From NCBI GenBank assembly GCA_964391675.1, contig CAYMMX010000006.1, positions 37,827 to 101,826 of the forward strand: DNA of 64,000 nt, read 5' to 3'. The position numbers and the translations under genes were made by a program. The notes beneath the pieces were generated by a model. The model did no database searches and was not told the origin of the DNA. It was given only the letters and a program-made list of their open reading frames with translations. This DNA is from CAYMMX01 sp964391675 (GTDB taxonomy: Bacteria; Cyanobacteriota; Vampirovibrionia; Gastranaerophilales; Gastranaerophilaceae). The stretch's first letter is position 1. Each line of letters starts with the position of its first letter. Positions 35,691 through 44,694 of this stretch are shown piece after piece.

Positions 35691-36368
35691 TTAATATTCG
35701 AAGTGCTCTTTTGTCTGCAGATATTCTCTAATATTATTTAATGATGCCTGAACAATCCTCGTAATTCTAGAAGAAGAAAGCCCAACCTGTCTTGCAATAT
35801 CTTTAACCTGCATATTTCTATAGAACCTGTATTCTACAATGGTTCTGTCTTTTTGTGGCAAGGTTGAAATAGCTTCTCTAATCATTCTTCCCATTTCTGT
35901 AATTTCAGCCTTTTCATCAGGCATAGCCGACATATCTTTAATAAAATCAAACGGAGAATCATTATCAGAAGATGCAGAAGCAATACTATCAATTGATAAT
36001 ATTGTTTCATAAATAGCTTCTCTAACTTTACCCGGAGAAATTGCCAAACCGTCTGTTTCCTCTGATGTCTCATCAGATGTAAATTCTTCGGCAGATTCTT
36101 CTGTTTTGGTATGCTTAAGAGTATACCATTTATAACGATTTCTTAATTCATTTCTAATTGCCCACCTAACAGCTGTTCCAATATAAGCTGAATTATATTT
36201 TTCTAACTGTTCCTCGGTTTTGTTTTTTATCATTACTTGCACAGCAATAATACCAATACTGACAAGTTCCTCGTATTCTATCATATGCGAAGGAATACGC
36301 CTGTGTTCAACCTTGGCAACCTTTTGGACTATTTCTAAATATTCTTTAATCTTTGATTTTTCTTGCAT
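35691..36368 (-). CDS. RNA polymerase sigma factor, FliA/sigma-28-like
   Basis: About 225 residues with ATG at 36368 (a TTG immediately upstream is also in frame). Region 2 is seen in HMIEYEELVSIGIIAVQ and FliA-like TAVRWAIRNELRNRYKW. Region 4 is LPQKDRTIVEYRFYRNMQVKDIARQVGLSSSRITRIVQ. The middle (EESAEEFTSDETSEETDG) is an acidic insertion. It lies nine bases after flhB on the same strand. This pairing is typical of flagellar or type III export operons. What it transcribes here is unknown. Confidence 0.85.
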   Translation of the reverse strand: MQEKSKIKEYLEIVQKVAKVEHRRIPSHMIEYEELVSIGIIAVQVMIKNKTEEQLEKYNSAYIGTAVRWAIRNELRNRYKWYTLKHTKTEESAEEFTSDETSEETDGLAISPGKVREAIYETILSIDSIASASSDNDSPFDFIKDMSAMPDEKAEITEMGRMIREAISTLPQKDRTIVEYRFYRNMQVKDIARQVGLSSSRITRIVQASLNNIREYLQTKEHFEY

Positions 36369-36376
36369 CAACGTGT

Positions 36377-37474
36377 TTATTTATTTTTCTCCGTATTGTC
36401 TATTATTCTACCTTGATTTTGATTATTTTTCAAGCTGTAAACAAAAAGTAAAATTTCTGCTACTGCTTTATATAAATCCGGCGGTATTAATTGATTAACC
36501 TCAACCATCCTAAAAAGAGCTCTGGCAACAGGTGCATTGTCAATAACAGGGATTCCTTTATTAATTGCAATATCTATAATTTTTTTTGCAATAAGCTCTG
36601 TACCTTTTGCAATAAGCATTGGTGATTCCATCTCATTTGCTACATATTTAAGAGCACAGGCAACGTGAATAGGGTTTCTTACAACGAAATCCGCTGTTTC
36701 AACTGCATCCATCATACTTTTTTGTAACATTTGTGTTCGTCTTTGACGAAGTGCAGCCTTAACATTAGGATCACCTTCTGTGTTTTTGTATTCATCTTTT
36801 ATTTCTTTAAAAGACATTTTTTGATCTTTTAAAAACTTCCATTTTGTAACCATATAGTCAGCTGCAGAAATAACCAAAAAAGCGATACAAGCCTTAAACA
36901 CAAACTCAACTACCAACTTACCGAATTCAATTAATACCGCGAAATTATTATCAATTGAGGCTAAGCTTAAAATATTTTCGATATGTGCTGAATAAACCAG
37001 CCAGCCAATCCAACCTAATATAACAACTTTTAATATATTCTTAAAAAGTTCAAATAAAGTTTTAATCGACATAATATTTTTAAAATACTTAGTGGGATTT
37101 AATTTATCAAGTTTTGGAGACAAAGGTGCAAACGAAACAAGAGGACCAACCTGTATAAAATCCGCAAGTATAGCAACAAGCCAGGCAACAAATAAAATAG
37201 GGCCTATAATTAACACTGTAGGAACAATTGCAATAGTAAAAATATAGGGTAAACCAATATTACTTAAATGTTGGTTTGGAATTTGCTCATAACAAAGTAC
37301 AAATAGTTTTGAAATTTGATCCCAAATTAAAGGAGATAAGGCATATATAGCACTAAATACAATAAGCAAAGAAATAGCCGTTGAAAAATCCTTTGATTTA
37401 ACAACCTGTCCCTCTTTTCTTGCCTGTTCCAATTTTCGAGGGGTGGCTTCAAACTGCTTATCTTCATCACCCAT
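36377..37474 (-). CDS. flhB: FlhB/SctU-family type III export gate protein
   Basis: 365 residues. EATPRKLEQARKEGQVVKSKDF at the N-terminus, four membrane segments to ~205, and the cytoplasmic domain KMSFKEIKDEYKNTEGDPNVKAALRQRR are classical. The autocleavage site, NPTH in nearly all relatives, reads NPIH here (residues 267-270; ATT codon). Cleavage between N and P switches substrate class in the export apparatus, so the change may slow or alter switching. VARALFRMVEVNQLIPPDLYKAVAEILLFVY completes the domain. No other flagellar gene is in the window. Confidence 0.92.
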   Translation of the reverse strand: MGDEDKQFEATPRKLEQARKEGQVVKSKDFSTAISLLIVFSAIYALSPLIWDQISKLFVLCYEQIPNQHLSNIGLPYIFTIAIVPTVLIIGPILFVAWLVAILADFIQVGPLVSFAPLSPKLDKLNPTKYFKNIMSIKTLFELFKNILKVVILGWIGWLVYSAHIENILSLASIDNNFAVLIEFGKLVVEFVFKACIAFLVISAADYMVTKWKFLKDQKMSFKEIKDEYKNTEGDPNVKAALRQRRTQMLQKSMMDAVETADFVVRNPIHVACALKYVANEMESPMLIAKGTELIAKKIIDIAINKGIPVIDNAPVARALFRMVEVNQLIPPDLYKAVAEILLFVYSLKNNQNQGRIIDNTEKNK

Positions 37475-37582
37475 TCGTTATCTCACTAAATCTATTGTTA
37501 CATTATCTAAAATAAATTTTACCCTGCTCAACATTAATATGCATAACTTCTACCAACATATTATCATATTAATAATAAATAC

Positions 37583-38233
37583 TTATTTTACAATTTCTAT
37601 ACCAGAACTTGTACCTAACCTTGAAGCCCCTACATTAATTAAGGATATAGCTTTTTGTTTATCGCGAATTCCCGCTGAAGCTTTAACCTGCAACCCAAAT
37701 GGGGAAATTATTCGATACATTAATTCAACATCTTCTATTTTTGCCCCCACACCGTTTTTTACAAAACCGGTGGAAGTTTTAACAAAATCTGCTTTAGCAT
37801 TAATACATAACTTGCAAGCATTTTCTATTTCTTCTTTGTTTAATAAATCTGTTTCAATAATTACTTTTAAAGGCTTATCAGCACATGCCATTTTAACTGT
37901 TTCTATATCTTTTTGCACAGCATTAAAATTTTTATCTTTTAATAAGCCTACATTTATAACCATATCAATTTCATCCGCGCCATCACCTACTGCAAGTTTT
38001 GTTTCGTATGCTTTAGCATCAGACCTGCTTGCACCAAGAGGAAATCCAACAACTGTAATTATTTTAATCTCTTTATCGATTAAATAATCTTTTGCAAACC
38101 TTACATTAACAGGGTTTATACAAACACCTAAAAATTCATTTTCTATAGCTTCTTCAAAAAGTTTTTTTAATTCTTCTTTTGTAGCATCCGGTTTTAAAAG
38201 AGTATGCTCAATGTACTTACTTAAATTTTCCAT
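37583..38233 (-). CDS. deoC: Deoxyribose-phosphate aldolase
   Basis: 216 residues. HTLLKPDATKEELKKL, the catalytic-region strand LKVIIETDLL, the Schiff-base lysine in ADFVKTSTGF and the final VKASAGIRD are all present. It splits deoxyribose-5-phosphate to glyceraldehyde-3-phosphate and acetaldehyde. AAGGAT precedes the start. It is upstream of the flhB pair on the same strand, but with a 109-bp gap. Confidence 0.95.
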   Translation of the reverse strand: MENLSKYIEHTLLKPDATKEELKKLFEEAIENEFLGVCINPVNVRFAKDYLIDKEIKIITVVGFPLGASRSDAKAYETKLAVGDGADEIDMVINVGLLKDKNFNAVQKDIETVKMACADKPLKVIIETDLLNKEEIENACKLCINAKADFVKTSTGFVKNGVGAKIEDVELMYRIISPFGLQVKASAGIRDKQKAISLINVGASRLGTSSGIEIVK

Positions 38234-38267
38234 GAATTAATATCCTTATATTTTTATTATTATAGAA

Positions 38268-39098
38268 TTATTCTGCACGTCTTAACTGAGTATAAACGTT
38301 ATAACCTTTTTTATCGTTGCCTACTATTTCTACAACTTTATAATTATGCGGAGGCTCCATAAGTGCAGGAGTACTAACATGATAAACACCATTTACTAAT
38401 TTTTCTGCATTTGCATGATAATGACCTGAAAAAATAGCAATAATATTTTTATGCTTGTTAATAACATCCTTATACTCTTCAGCATTATATGTTGAGTGAG
38501 TTCTATTATAATATGGTGCTTCTATAGGAAAATGCTGGAATATTATTACATTCTCATGCTTATAATGGGTTAATTTTTTATTCAACCACCTCAAAGTATC
38601 TTTTTTATAATACCCTGCAGGACCGGGAATTATTTCTTTTGCCCCGTCAACAACTAAAAAAACAAAACCTTTTTTAGTAAAAACATAATTTGCACCACTT
38701 GGGCGACAGTTCTTAGAATATCTTCTTACAACTTTCATATAATCTTTTTTATCAAAATGTTGAGATCTGAAAACTTCATGGTTACCAATCACAACATAAT
38801 ACGGAGCTTTAAGTCTGTTAGCTATTTTTAAAAATGCTTTTAAATCCTCATCATCAGCCTGATCAATATTATCACCGGTAAAAACAACAAAATCTACATT
38901 CGCAATAGAATTAATATCATCCACTGTTTTTTCCAAAACACTTTTGGATTTAACAACTCCTCTGTTTGCATATTCCAAACCACTTGCCGAAAAATGGGTA
39001 TCAGTTAACTGCACAAATTTTAAATCTTTTGCATATACATTAGATACAATAAAAATTAGTGCTATAAAAACAAAATAAATTTTTAATAAAAATTTCAT
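38268..39098 (-). CDS. Exported metallophosphoesterase
   Basis: 276 residues. The signal peptide (FLLKIYFVFIALIFIVSNVYA) is followed by a calcineurin-like fold with DTHFS, FTGDNID, GNHE, QHFP and SGHYHAN, which together supply the dinuclear metal ligands. It acts outside the cytoplasmic membrane on an unknown phosphoester. AAGGGG before the start. It is divergent from the next gene. Confidence 0.88.
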   Translation of the reverse strand: MKFLLKIYFVFIALIFIVSNVYAKDLKFVQLTDTHFSASGLEYANRGVVKSKSVLEKTVDDINSIANVDFVVFTGDNIDQADDEDLKAFLKIANRLKAPYYVVIGNHEVFRSQHFDKKDYMKVVRRYSKNCRPSGANYVFTKKGFVFLVVDGAKEIIPGPAGYYKKDTLRWLNKKLTHYKHENVIIFQHFPIEAPYYNRTHSTYNAEEYKDVINKHKNIIAIFSGHYHANAEKLVNGVYHVSTPALMEPPHNYKVVEIVGNDKKGYNVYTQLRRAE

Positions 39099-39186
39099 TA
39101 ACTTGAAAAACCCCTTGTGCTATGTTAGACTTCTCTTATTGTAATTGTAGCACAAAAACTAATTGCCGAAATCTAAAGGAGAATAA

Positions 39187-40965
39187 ATGAACAACTCTTT
39201 ACAAAAGAATAAAAAACAATTATTAACTGAAAAAATTGAAACAATCGCAAAAAATCATCCTGAAATACTTTGTTTAAGTATAATTGCAATCAGTTGTTTA
39301 TTCTTTTTATTCTTTGGCTTGGGTTTTTACCCCTTAATAGATGTTGATGAAACAAGATATGCAGTTATGGCAAGAGATTTAATATATTCCAACGACTGGA
39401 ACAGTTTAATGCTTAACAAAATTCCGTTTCTGGAAAAACCTCCGTTATATTTTTGGATTGTTGGTGCATCAATAAAGATATTCGGTGATTTTAATCCATT
39501 TATAGTAAGATTGCCTATAGCAATCTTAACTTCTTTTTTAGTTTTCTTTACATATTTTTTAGGCCGCAGGGTAATATCAAGAAAATTTGGCGTTATTAGC
39601 TCTATTACCCTGCTTTCCAGTACGTTTTTTTTAATATTATCACATATTGCCATTCTTGATATGGTTCTAACGATATTCATGACAAGTGCAATATATTTTG
39701 GATTTTTAACCCATTTTTGCAAAGAAGAAAATAAAGAGTATTATTGGTTTTTGTTTTATGTTTTTATGGGGCTTGGTTTTTTGGCAAAAGGTATTTTAGC
39801 CCTTGTAATTCCCGTTACAATAATGTTTATATGTAATTTTCTAACAAAGTCAATTAAAGATATTTTTAAACCGATAAACTTACTACCCGGGCTAATTGTC
39901 TTTATTGCAATAATTACACCATGGCATGTAATCATGTATCAAAAATATGGTTATTTATTTGTTAAAGATTATTTTTTAATCCACCATTTCGGAAGATTTA
40001 TGGGTTCGGAATATCTTGGCAGAGAAAGACCTATATGGTATTTTATACCCGTATTTTTAGCAGGTTTTATGCCTTGGACTTTTGTATTTATATCTTATGT
40101 TGTTAACAACTTTAAAAAACTGAAAGTAAAATTTAAAAGTATAAACGGGAATTTTTTAATAAAATTACAAAATATACTTACTGTCGAAAATAATGAACAA
40201 AAACTAATTTTATTTGCAACGGTAAGTTTCATAATAATATTTTGTTTATTTAGCAGTTCAAGTACTAAATTACCTACGTACATCTTGCCTGTTTTTCCTT
40301 TTGCAGCAATCTTAATAGGACATTTTTGGTACACAAGCGAAGAAAAAAATGAAAACCAAAAAACAATCTATTCTACAGGAATGTTTTTTGCAATATTATT
40401 GATAACAATAGCTATAAGCGCAACATTTTCTTATTATTTTATGCCTGAAGATTTAAAAGTAAAATTACTTACTGTAATGGATTTTTCAATACTAGGATTA
40501 TATTTAATCGGAACATTTATGCTTTTCAGGACAAATACAAAAAAAATTATGGCGATATATTCCGGCTATATAGTCACAATGATCTTTATAATAACACTTG
40601 CTGTAAATCAAATATTTTTACTTGTGTATAACGGCGGTGAAAATGAGCTGATAGAATATTCTACATATAGCGCAAATTCTATAACCAAATCTCAGCTAGT
40701 AACTTTTGATTTTGCAGTAAAGCCGAGTATATTAATCAATTATAAGGATAAAGTGGATTTTATAACCGACCCGGACTTCAAAAAGTTAGATAATGCTTTA
40801 AGCTACAATAAAGGTCCGACTTTTGTCATTGTAAAAAATAAAAATTTTAAAGATAATGAAAAATACAAACAAGAAATAGACAAACGATTAAACTTATTAA
40901 AAATAGGTGATAGATACTCCTTATACGTGAGAAATCCTAAAAACAGAATTTTAACCTATTATTAA
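39187..40965 (+). CDS. ArnT/PMT-type membrane glycosyltransferase
   Basis: 592 residues, about 11-13 membrane segments. DVDETRYAVMARDLIYSNDWN and PFLEKPPLYFWIVGASIKIFG are the ArnT signature, with the acidic pair in the first loop. ERPIWYFIPVFLAGFMPWTFVF and SSTKLPTYILPVFPFAAI follow. The family moves a sugar from undecaprenyl phosphate to lipid A or related acceptors. It belongs to a different subfamily from the four-gene array at 28570-35686. Start after TAAAGGAG. Confidence 0.85.
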   Translation: MNNSLQKNKKQLLTEKIETIAKNHPEILCLSIIAISCLFFLFFGLGFYPLIDVDETRYAVMARDLIYSNDWNSLMLNKIPFLEKPPLYFWIVGASIKIFGDFNPFIVRLPIAILTSFLVFFTYFLGRRVISRKFGVISSITLLSSTFFLILSHIAILDMVLTIFMTSAIYFGFLTHFCKEENKEYYWFLFYVFMGLGFLAKGILALVIPVTIMFICNFLTKSIKDIFKPINLLPGLIVFIAIITPWHVIMYQKYGYLFVKDYFLIHHFGRFMGSEYLGRERPIWYFIPVFLAGFMPWTFVFISYVVNNFKKLKVKFKSINGNFLIKLQNILTVENNEQKLILFATVSFIIIFCLFSSSSTKLPTYILPVFPFAAILIGHFWYTSEEKNENQKTIYSTGMFFAILLITIAISATFSYYFMPEDLKVKLLTVMDFSILGLYLIGTFMLFRTNTKKIMAIYSGYIVTMIFIITLAVNQIFLLVYNGGENELIEYSTYSANSITKSQLVTFDFAVKPSILINYKDKVDFITDPDFKKLDNALSYNKGPTFVIVKNKNFKDNEKYKQEIDKRLNLLKIGDRYSLYVRNPKNRILTYY

Positions 40966-40972
40966 TAAAACA

Positions 40973-41106
40973 AGATTGTATAAACTTCCTTAAAAAATTT
41001 TCAAGGTTTGATATTATGCTAAATTTTTATTACCACACCAAAATAAATAATTTTGTGCCTTGATTTAAAATATCAAAGTAATATCATACAAACATTTATA
41101 CAATCT
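40973..41106. repeat. Intergenic inverted-repeat element (MITE-like or stem structure)
   Basis: Perfect 12-bp end arms AGATTGTATAAA (40973-40984) and TTTATACAATCT (41095-41106) enclose a second inverted pair, TTTGATATT and AATATCAAA, and a CAAGG/CCTTG pair. No open frame, no clear target duplication. Confidence 0.4.
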
Positions 41107-41125
41107 CATCTAATTTATTATTTTT

Positions 41126-41311
41126 TTAATATTCTTCAATTTTAATCGCATTAACGGGACAAGCTAAAGCAGCATCAATACAATCATCTTCGTTGCCTTC
41201 AACATATTCCTGATTAACGGTTGCAAAATTATTATAAATTTCAAAAACCTCGGGATTAATCGCAGAACATGCGCCACATCCCGTACAATTATTTGATATT
41301 GAAACTATCAT
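41126..41311 (-). CDS. Small [4Fe-4S] ferredoxin
   Basis: 61 residues. CTGCGAC (cysteines 9, 12, 15) near the start and a CP at ~51 supply four ligands for one cubane cluster; acidic surface residues fit electron transfer. Single-cluster ferredoxins of this size shuttle electrons at low potential in anaerobes. It stands alone. Confidence 0.9.
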   Translation of the reverse strand: MIVSISNNCTGCGACSAINPEVFEIYNNFATVNQEYVEGNEDDCIDAALACPVNAIKIEEY

Positions 41312-41441
41312 TAAAAATTCTCCCTAACACTAATACATTATCAATAATTACATATTTGAAGAAACAAAAAATCAGTAAAATTGCTAATTTAGCGTTAGTC
41401 AAATTAACTATTCAAATAATATAGAAATTTAAAATAAGTAA

Positions 41442-41678
41442 CTAAGCCTCAATGAAAAGTCTTTGACCTACTATATTCGCCTTTCCATTATAATATCCAG
41501 CAAAATATCCTCCCTGCATCGGGTTATTTTTAGCATAAGTCCTATAGCTATTACTATTTTCTGATGAAACAAAAGGGTTTGTAAAAGGATTATTGGAAAC
41601 AGCTCTAATTGAAGTACTTCTTTGGGTTTTTTCGGGCAAAAATGTTTTTGATAATAAATTTACGATATTTGCAACCAT
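41442..41678 (-). CDS. Small hypothetical protein
   Basis: 78 residues preceded by AAAGGAGC at ideal spacing. Rich in Asn, Ser and aromatic residues (NNPFTNPFVSSENSNSYRTY, GGYFAGYYNGKAN) with no long helices, probably disordered. No family recognised. Confidence 0.5.
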   Translation of the reverse strand: MVANIVNLLSKTFLPEKTQRSTSIRAVSNNPFTNPFVSSENSNSYRTYAKNNPMQGGYFAGYYNGKANIVGQRLFIEA

Positions 41679-41833
41679 AAAGCTCCTTTCACTTCACTTT
41701 GCATAAATATATTTAATGATTTATTTGATATTGTCAATTATATTATTAAATCGAATAAAATTGTTTGAATCTTTATTAAAATCATTCGTTTATTTGATTT
41801 ATGACAATCATATCAATTTGATGATTATTGTAG

Positions 41834-41839
41834 TATAAT
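41834..41839 (+). promoter_or_regulatory. -10 box of the PurD-like gene (leaderless type)
   Basis: TATAAT ends seven bases before the ATG at 41847. No ribosome-binding site is visible and no good -35 is found. Confidence 0.4.
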
Positions 41840-41846
41840 TCCGTTT

Positions 41847-43091
41847 ATGGATAAAAAAACGGCTAAAAAAGTACTAATCATAGGTTCTTCTGCAGAGGAA
41901 TATTCTCTTGCAAAAAAATTGTCTCAACTTGAAGAGATTTCAGATGTTTTTGTAGCCCCCGGTAATGATGCAATGAAAGAATTCTCAACCGTTGTCGATA
42001 TAAGAGAAAAAAACATTGAAGAATTGTTAGATTTTGCACTTGAAAACGAAATTAGTTTAACAGTAGCATCTAGCGAATCAGCAATAAAAGAAGATATTGC
42101 AACAATATTTCAACAAAATAATCAAATGATATTTGCTCCAACAAAAGACAGTGCCTATATTTGCTTGAACAAATCCGCATGTAAAAAATTTATGTATAAA
42201 ATAAAAATTCCATGTCCAAGGTTTGGTATTTTTGATAAAGCGACATTAGCTATTGATTACGTAAGAAAATCCAATATGCCGTTAGTAATAAAAACCGACA
42301 TTCACCAAAATAAAGGTGTGCTAATTTGTAATTCTTTTTCTTACGCTAAAGATTTTATTGAATATCTTTTTGAAAATAACGAAAAAAAAGTAATAATAGA
42401 AGATTACATTTTTGGACACGAATTTTCTTTTTATGTCATAACTGACGGATATCATGCCCTCCCTATAGGAACTGTAGCGAATTACAAACATGAACTGGAA
42501 GGCAATGGTGGTCATTTAACCTCCGGTCTGGGTTCTTATGCTCCAGATTATAAAATTTCAAAGCAAACAGAAGACAAAATTCTAAAACAAATAATTTATC
42601 CTTTGTTAGACACTCTCGCAAAACAACAAACTCCATATGTAGGTATTCTTGGTGTGAGCTTGGTTATTGATGATTTAGAACAATTATTTGCTCTCGAATT
42701 TAACACATTCTTAAAGTCACCTGATTGCCAAACAATTTTGCCACTTATTGATGAAAATATTTATAATTTGTTTGAAGCATGCTCAATAGGTTCTTTTGCA
42801 GACGATTATGAAACAATAGATATTTCAGATAATGCTGCTGTTTCTTGCGTCATTTCAACAAAAGAGAAAGATTCTATTATTTATGGACTGGATGATTTAG
42901 ATGAAAACACCTTAGTTGCTCATTTTAATACAATAAAAAATAAATATCTTGAATATGAAACTGTTGAAGGCAGAACTTTAATTTTAACAAGAAAAGCAAG
43001 GGTTCTATCAAAAGCAATAAACGATTTATATGATGAAATTCCTATAATAAAATTTAATGGCATGAAATATCGTAAAGATATTGGGAAATAA
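41847..43091 (+). CDS. purD: Divergent PurD-like ATP-grasp protein
   Basis: 414 residues with the four-domain outline of phosphoribosylamine-glycine ligase. Rossmann start is VLIIGSSAEEYSLAKKL; the ATP-grasp part is NKSACKKFMYKIKIPCPRFG, PLVIKTDIHQNKGVLIC and VIIEDYIFGHEFSFYVITDG. Signature spots are altered. The usual GGREHA reads SSAEEY, the GPNTGGMG loop reads GHLTSGLG, and the FGDPE block reads FLKSPDC. It may therefore be a true but fast-evolving PurD or a paralogue with another carboxylate-amine substrate. No other purine gene is near. A strong terminator follows. Confidence 0.6.
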   Translation: MDKKTAKKVLIIGSSAEEYSLAKKLSQLEEISDVFVAPGNDAMKEFSTVVDIREKNIEELLDFALENEISLTVASSESAIKEDIATIFQQNNQMIFAPTKDSAYICLNKSACKKFMYKIKIPCPRFGIFDKATLAIDYVRKSNMPLVIKTDIHQNKGVLICNSFSYAKDFIEYLFENNEKKVIIEDYIFGHEFSFYVITDGYHALPIGTVANYKHELEGNGGHLTSGLGSYAPDYKISKQTEDKILKQIIYPLLDTLAKQQTPYVGILGVSLVIDDLEQLFALEFNTFLKSPDCQTILPLIDENIYNLFEACSIGSFADDYETIDISDNAAVSCVISTKEKDSIIYGLDDLDENTLVAHFNTIKNKYLEYETVEGRTLILTRKARVLSKAINDLYDEIPIIKFNGMKYRKDIGK

Positions 43092-43125
43092 ATAAGCGAA
43101 ATTTCATTATGAAATTTCGCTTATT
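43091..43125. terminator. Terminator after the PurD-like gene
   Basis: 17-bp perfect inverted repeat, AATAAGCGAAATTTCAT and its complement, starting at the last base of the stop codon. It can serve both strands. Confidence 0.8.
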
Positions 43126-43147
43126 TATAATTTAAACTTTAATATTT

Positions 43148-43501
43148 TTAATTAATTTCACTTATTAAATATCTTGCAACCCATTCAAAGTCTTTATTTG
43201 TTTCAGCAGCTTGTTTAAGGTATTCAACAGAAGCGTTACCGATTCTAATTAGAGTCATTGCAACAACACCTCTTTTAACACCTTGCACTACTTGCAATTG
43301 ATCTACTAATTCAGGAACAGCATGTTTTCCGATACTAACTAGTTTATTTTCAATTTCGTTTTTAGATATATTATCAGCATTTTCTAATTTTGATAAAAAG
43401 TACTGAATTGAATTTGTTGTATCTTCTACCTTATTAAGCACTGCTTGCATTTTTTGATATCTCCTACTTGTCTTTTTAAATATTGGGGTATTTACTCCCA
43501 T
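43148..43501 (-). CDS. Small HEAT-repeat-like protein
   Basis: About 117 residues from ATG 43501, with AAGAAG upstream. Helical repeats are seen in ENKLVSIGKHAVPELVDQLQVVQGVKRGVVAMTLIRIGNASVEYLKQAAE, the usual two-helix HEAT pattern (about two repeats). Probably a protein-binding adaptor. Specific partner unknown. Confidence 0.6.
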   Translation of the reverse strand: MGVNTPIFKKTSRRYQKMQAVLNKVEDTTNSIQYFLSKLENADNISKNEIENKLVSIGKHAVPELVDQLQVVQGVKRGVVAMTLIRIGNASVEYLKQAAETNKDFEWVARYLISEIN

Positions 43502-43745
43502 ATTCAATCTTCTTTTACTAATTATTATTATATGGTAAAAAATAATTAAATATGGTTTTCCTTACATAATCTTAATATGCATATAAAGAAATAAAATATT
43601 TAAATTTCAAATTATATTTATTTTTTAACTTCTTACTTAATATTAAATAAAACTACCCACTCATCTGATGGTGTTATAGTCTAAAAGGGGATTTTTTACC
43701 ATATAAAAACATTTAAACTTATTTCAGAAAGAAGAAATAAATACA

Positions 43746-43874
43746 ATGGCAGTAGTGTCTTTTTCAATAAAATTGAAATTATATAAACACAAACAGAAAT
43801 GTATTTGTTTTGATAGTACTCAATACATTGGGAGTGGTCGTTATGTTAATGGAGAATTGCCAGGCGGACTGTAA
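43746..43874 (+). CDS. Possible 42-residue leader ORF overlapping the next gene
   Basis: Begins MAVVSFSIKLKLYKHK and ends GRYVNGELPGGL, in a different frame from the gene at 43843 and overlapping it by 32 bases. The upstream AGAAAGAAG is a weak, distant ribosome-binding site. It could be a translation-coupling leader or chance. The rest of 43508-43745 shows nothing I can name. Confidence 0.22.
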   Translation: MAVVSFSIKLKLYKHKQKCICFDSTQYIGSGRYVNGELPGGL

Positions 43875-44151
43875 CAAATACGGTCACATGGAATTAAAAA
43901 ATGTCAATAAAGACATCATATCATGGCTTGAAGACATAATTGAAGAAAACAATAGCAGAATAGAACGAAAAGAATGGAAAAGTAAATACAACAGCTATGT
44001 AGTATATGATTATGAACCGTTCTGTGCTGATGGTTTTGAGATTAATTTGCTTATAAGCTCATATGATTATTCCTATCTGAATTTCATTAAATATCTATAT
44101 GAAGAAAAAATTAATACTATTGAATATTTAAACAATTGTATAAGTGTTTAA
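43843..44151 (+). CDS. Hypothetical acidic protein
   Basis: About 102 residues from ATG 43843, preceded by GGGAGTGG. The sequence is acidic and helix-rich (WLEDIIEENNSRIERKEWKSKY), then a mixed part with many Tyr (VVYDYEPFCADGFEINLLISSYDYSYLNFIKYLYEE). A strong terminator follows at once, so it is a single-gene unit. No family recognised. Confidence 0.55.
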   Translation: MLMENCQADCNKYGHMELKNVNKDIISWLEDIIEENNSRIERKEWKSKYNSYVVYDYEPFCADGFEINLLISSYDYSYLNFIKYLYEEKINTIEYLNNCISV

Positions 44152-44157
44152 TGAACC

Positions 44158-44188
44158 AAAAAGACTATTCAAAATGAATAGTCTTTTT
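44158..44188 (+). terminator. Terminator after the hypothetical gene ending at 44151
   Basis: AAAAAGACTATTCA / TGAATAGTCTTTTT, a 14-bp stem with an AAA loop. Confidence 0.88.
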
Positions 44189-44189
44189 A

Positions 44190-44627
44190 TTTATAAAGGC
44201 ATGACTAAAATTAATTTCAATTATTTTTTATCAAAGAAATTTGTATTGTCAATAAATTTATTATTTAATTTTTACGTAAATTCATTAAATTTGCTTCATT
44301 AAGAATGTAAAAAAATATTTTTTTAAAGCCAGTAAAAGAATTTAGTCTATTGTAAAAATTATTTTAATTTTTGTTACTTGTCAAGTAATTTACATAAAGT
44401 TAAAATTTAATAAGTAAAGAGAAGTAGGAAAAAAGAATTAGAATAAAAAAGGGGTGATGGTAAAGTACTTTACAAATCTTGGGGCAAATTAAAGCTGATG
44501 AATAAGGTGGAGAAAGTTAATAAGTTTAAAATACTAAATTATCAATAAGATAAAAAGTTAAAATTAGATTTGAAAGTATAAATAAGAAATAGCTGTAGGC
44601 TAGTACTTTAGACATGGGGATGTTGCA
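44190..44627 (+). other. Gene-free, purine-rich region; possible small RNA
   Basis: About 440 bp without a convincing ORF, yet bounded on its right by a strong plus-strand terminator, so something is probably transcribed. It contains the 14-bp palindrome GTAAAGTACTTTAC (44460-44473) and short purine blocks (GGGGTGATGG, AAGGTGGAG). Only 11- and 16-codon frames are found. No known RNA family matched by eye. Confidence 0.3.
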
Positions 44628-44669
44628 AAATAGCGAAAATTTTATCAGAAAATAAAATTTTCGCTATTT
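44628..44669. terminator. Terminator just upstream of anmK
   Basis: 18-bp perfect stem, AAATAGCGAAAATTTTAT and its complement, with a six-base loop. It ends 25 bases before the anmK ATG. Confidence 0.85.
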
Positions 44670-44682
44670 ATGTATTTTAATT

Positions 44683-44688
44683 TATAAT
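44683..44688 (+). promoter_or_regulatory. -10 box of anmK (leaderless type)
   Basis: Perfect TATAAT, six bases before the ATG at 44695, directly after a terminator. No ribosome-binding site fits. Confidence 0.5.
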
Positions 44689-44694
44689 TAACTT

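Noticed and set aside
37443..38087. Long plus-strand open frame opposite deoC and the flhB start
   Set aside because: Antisense shadow; deoC on the minus strand has all family motifs and a good ribosome site, while this frame has neither.
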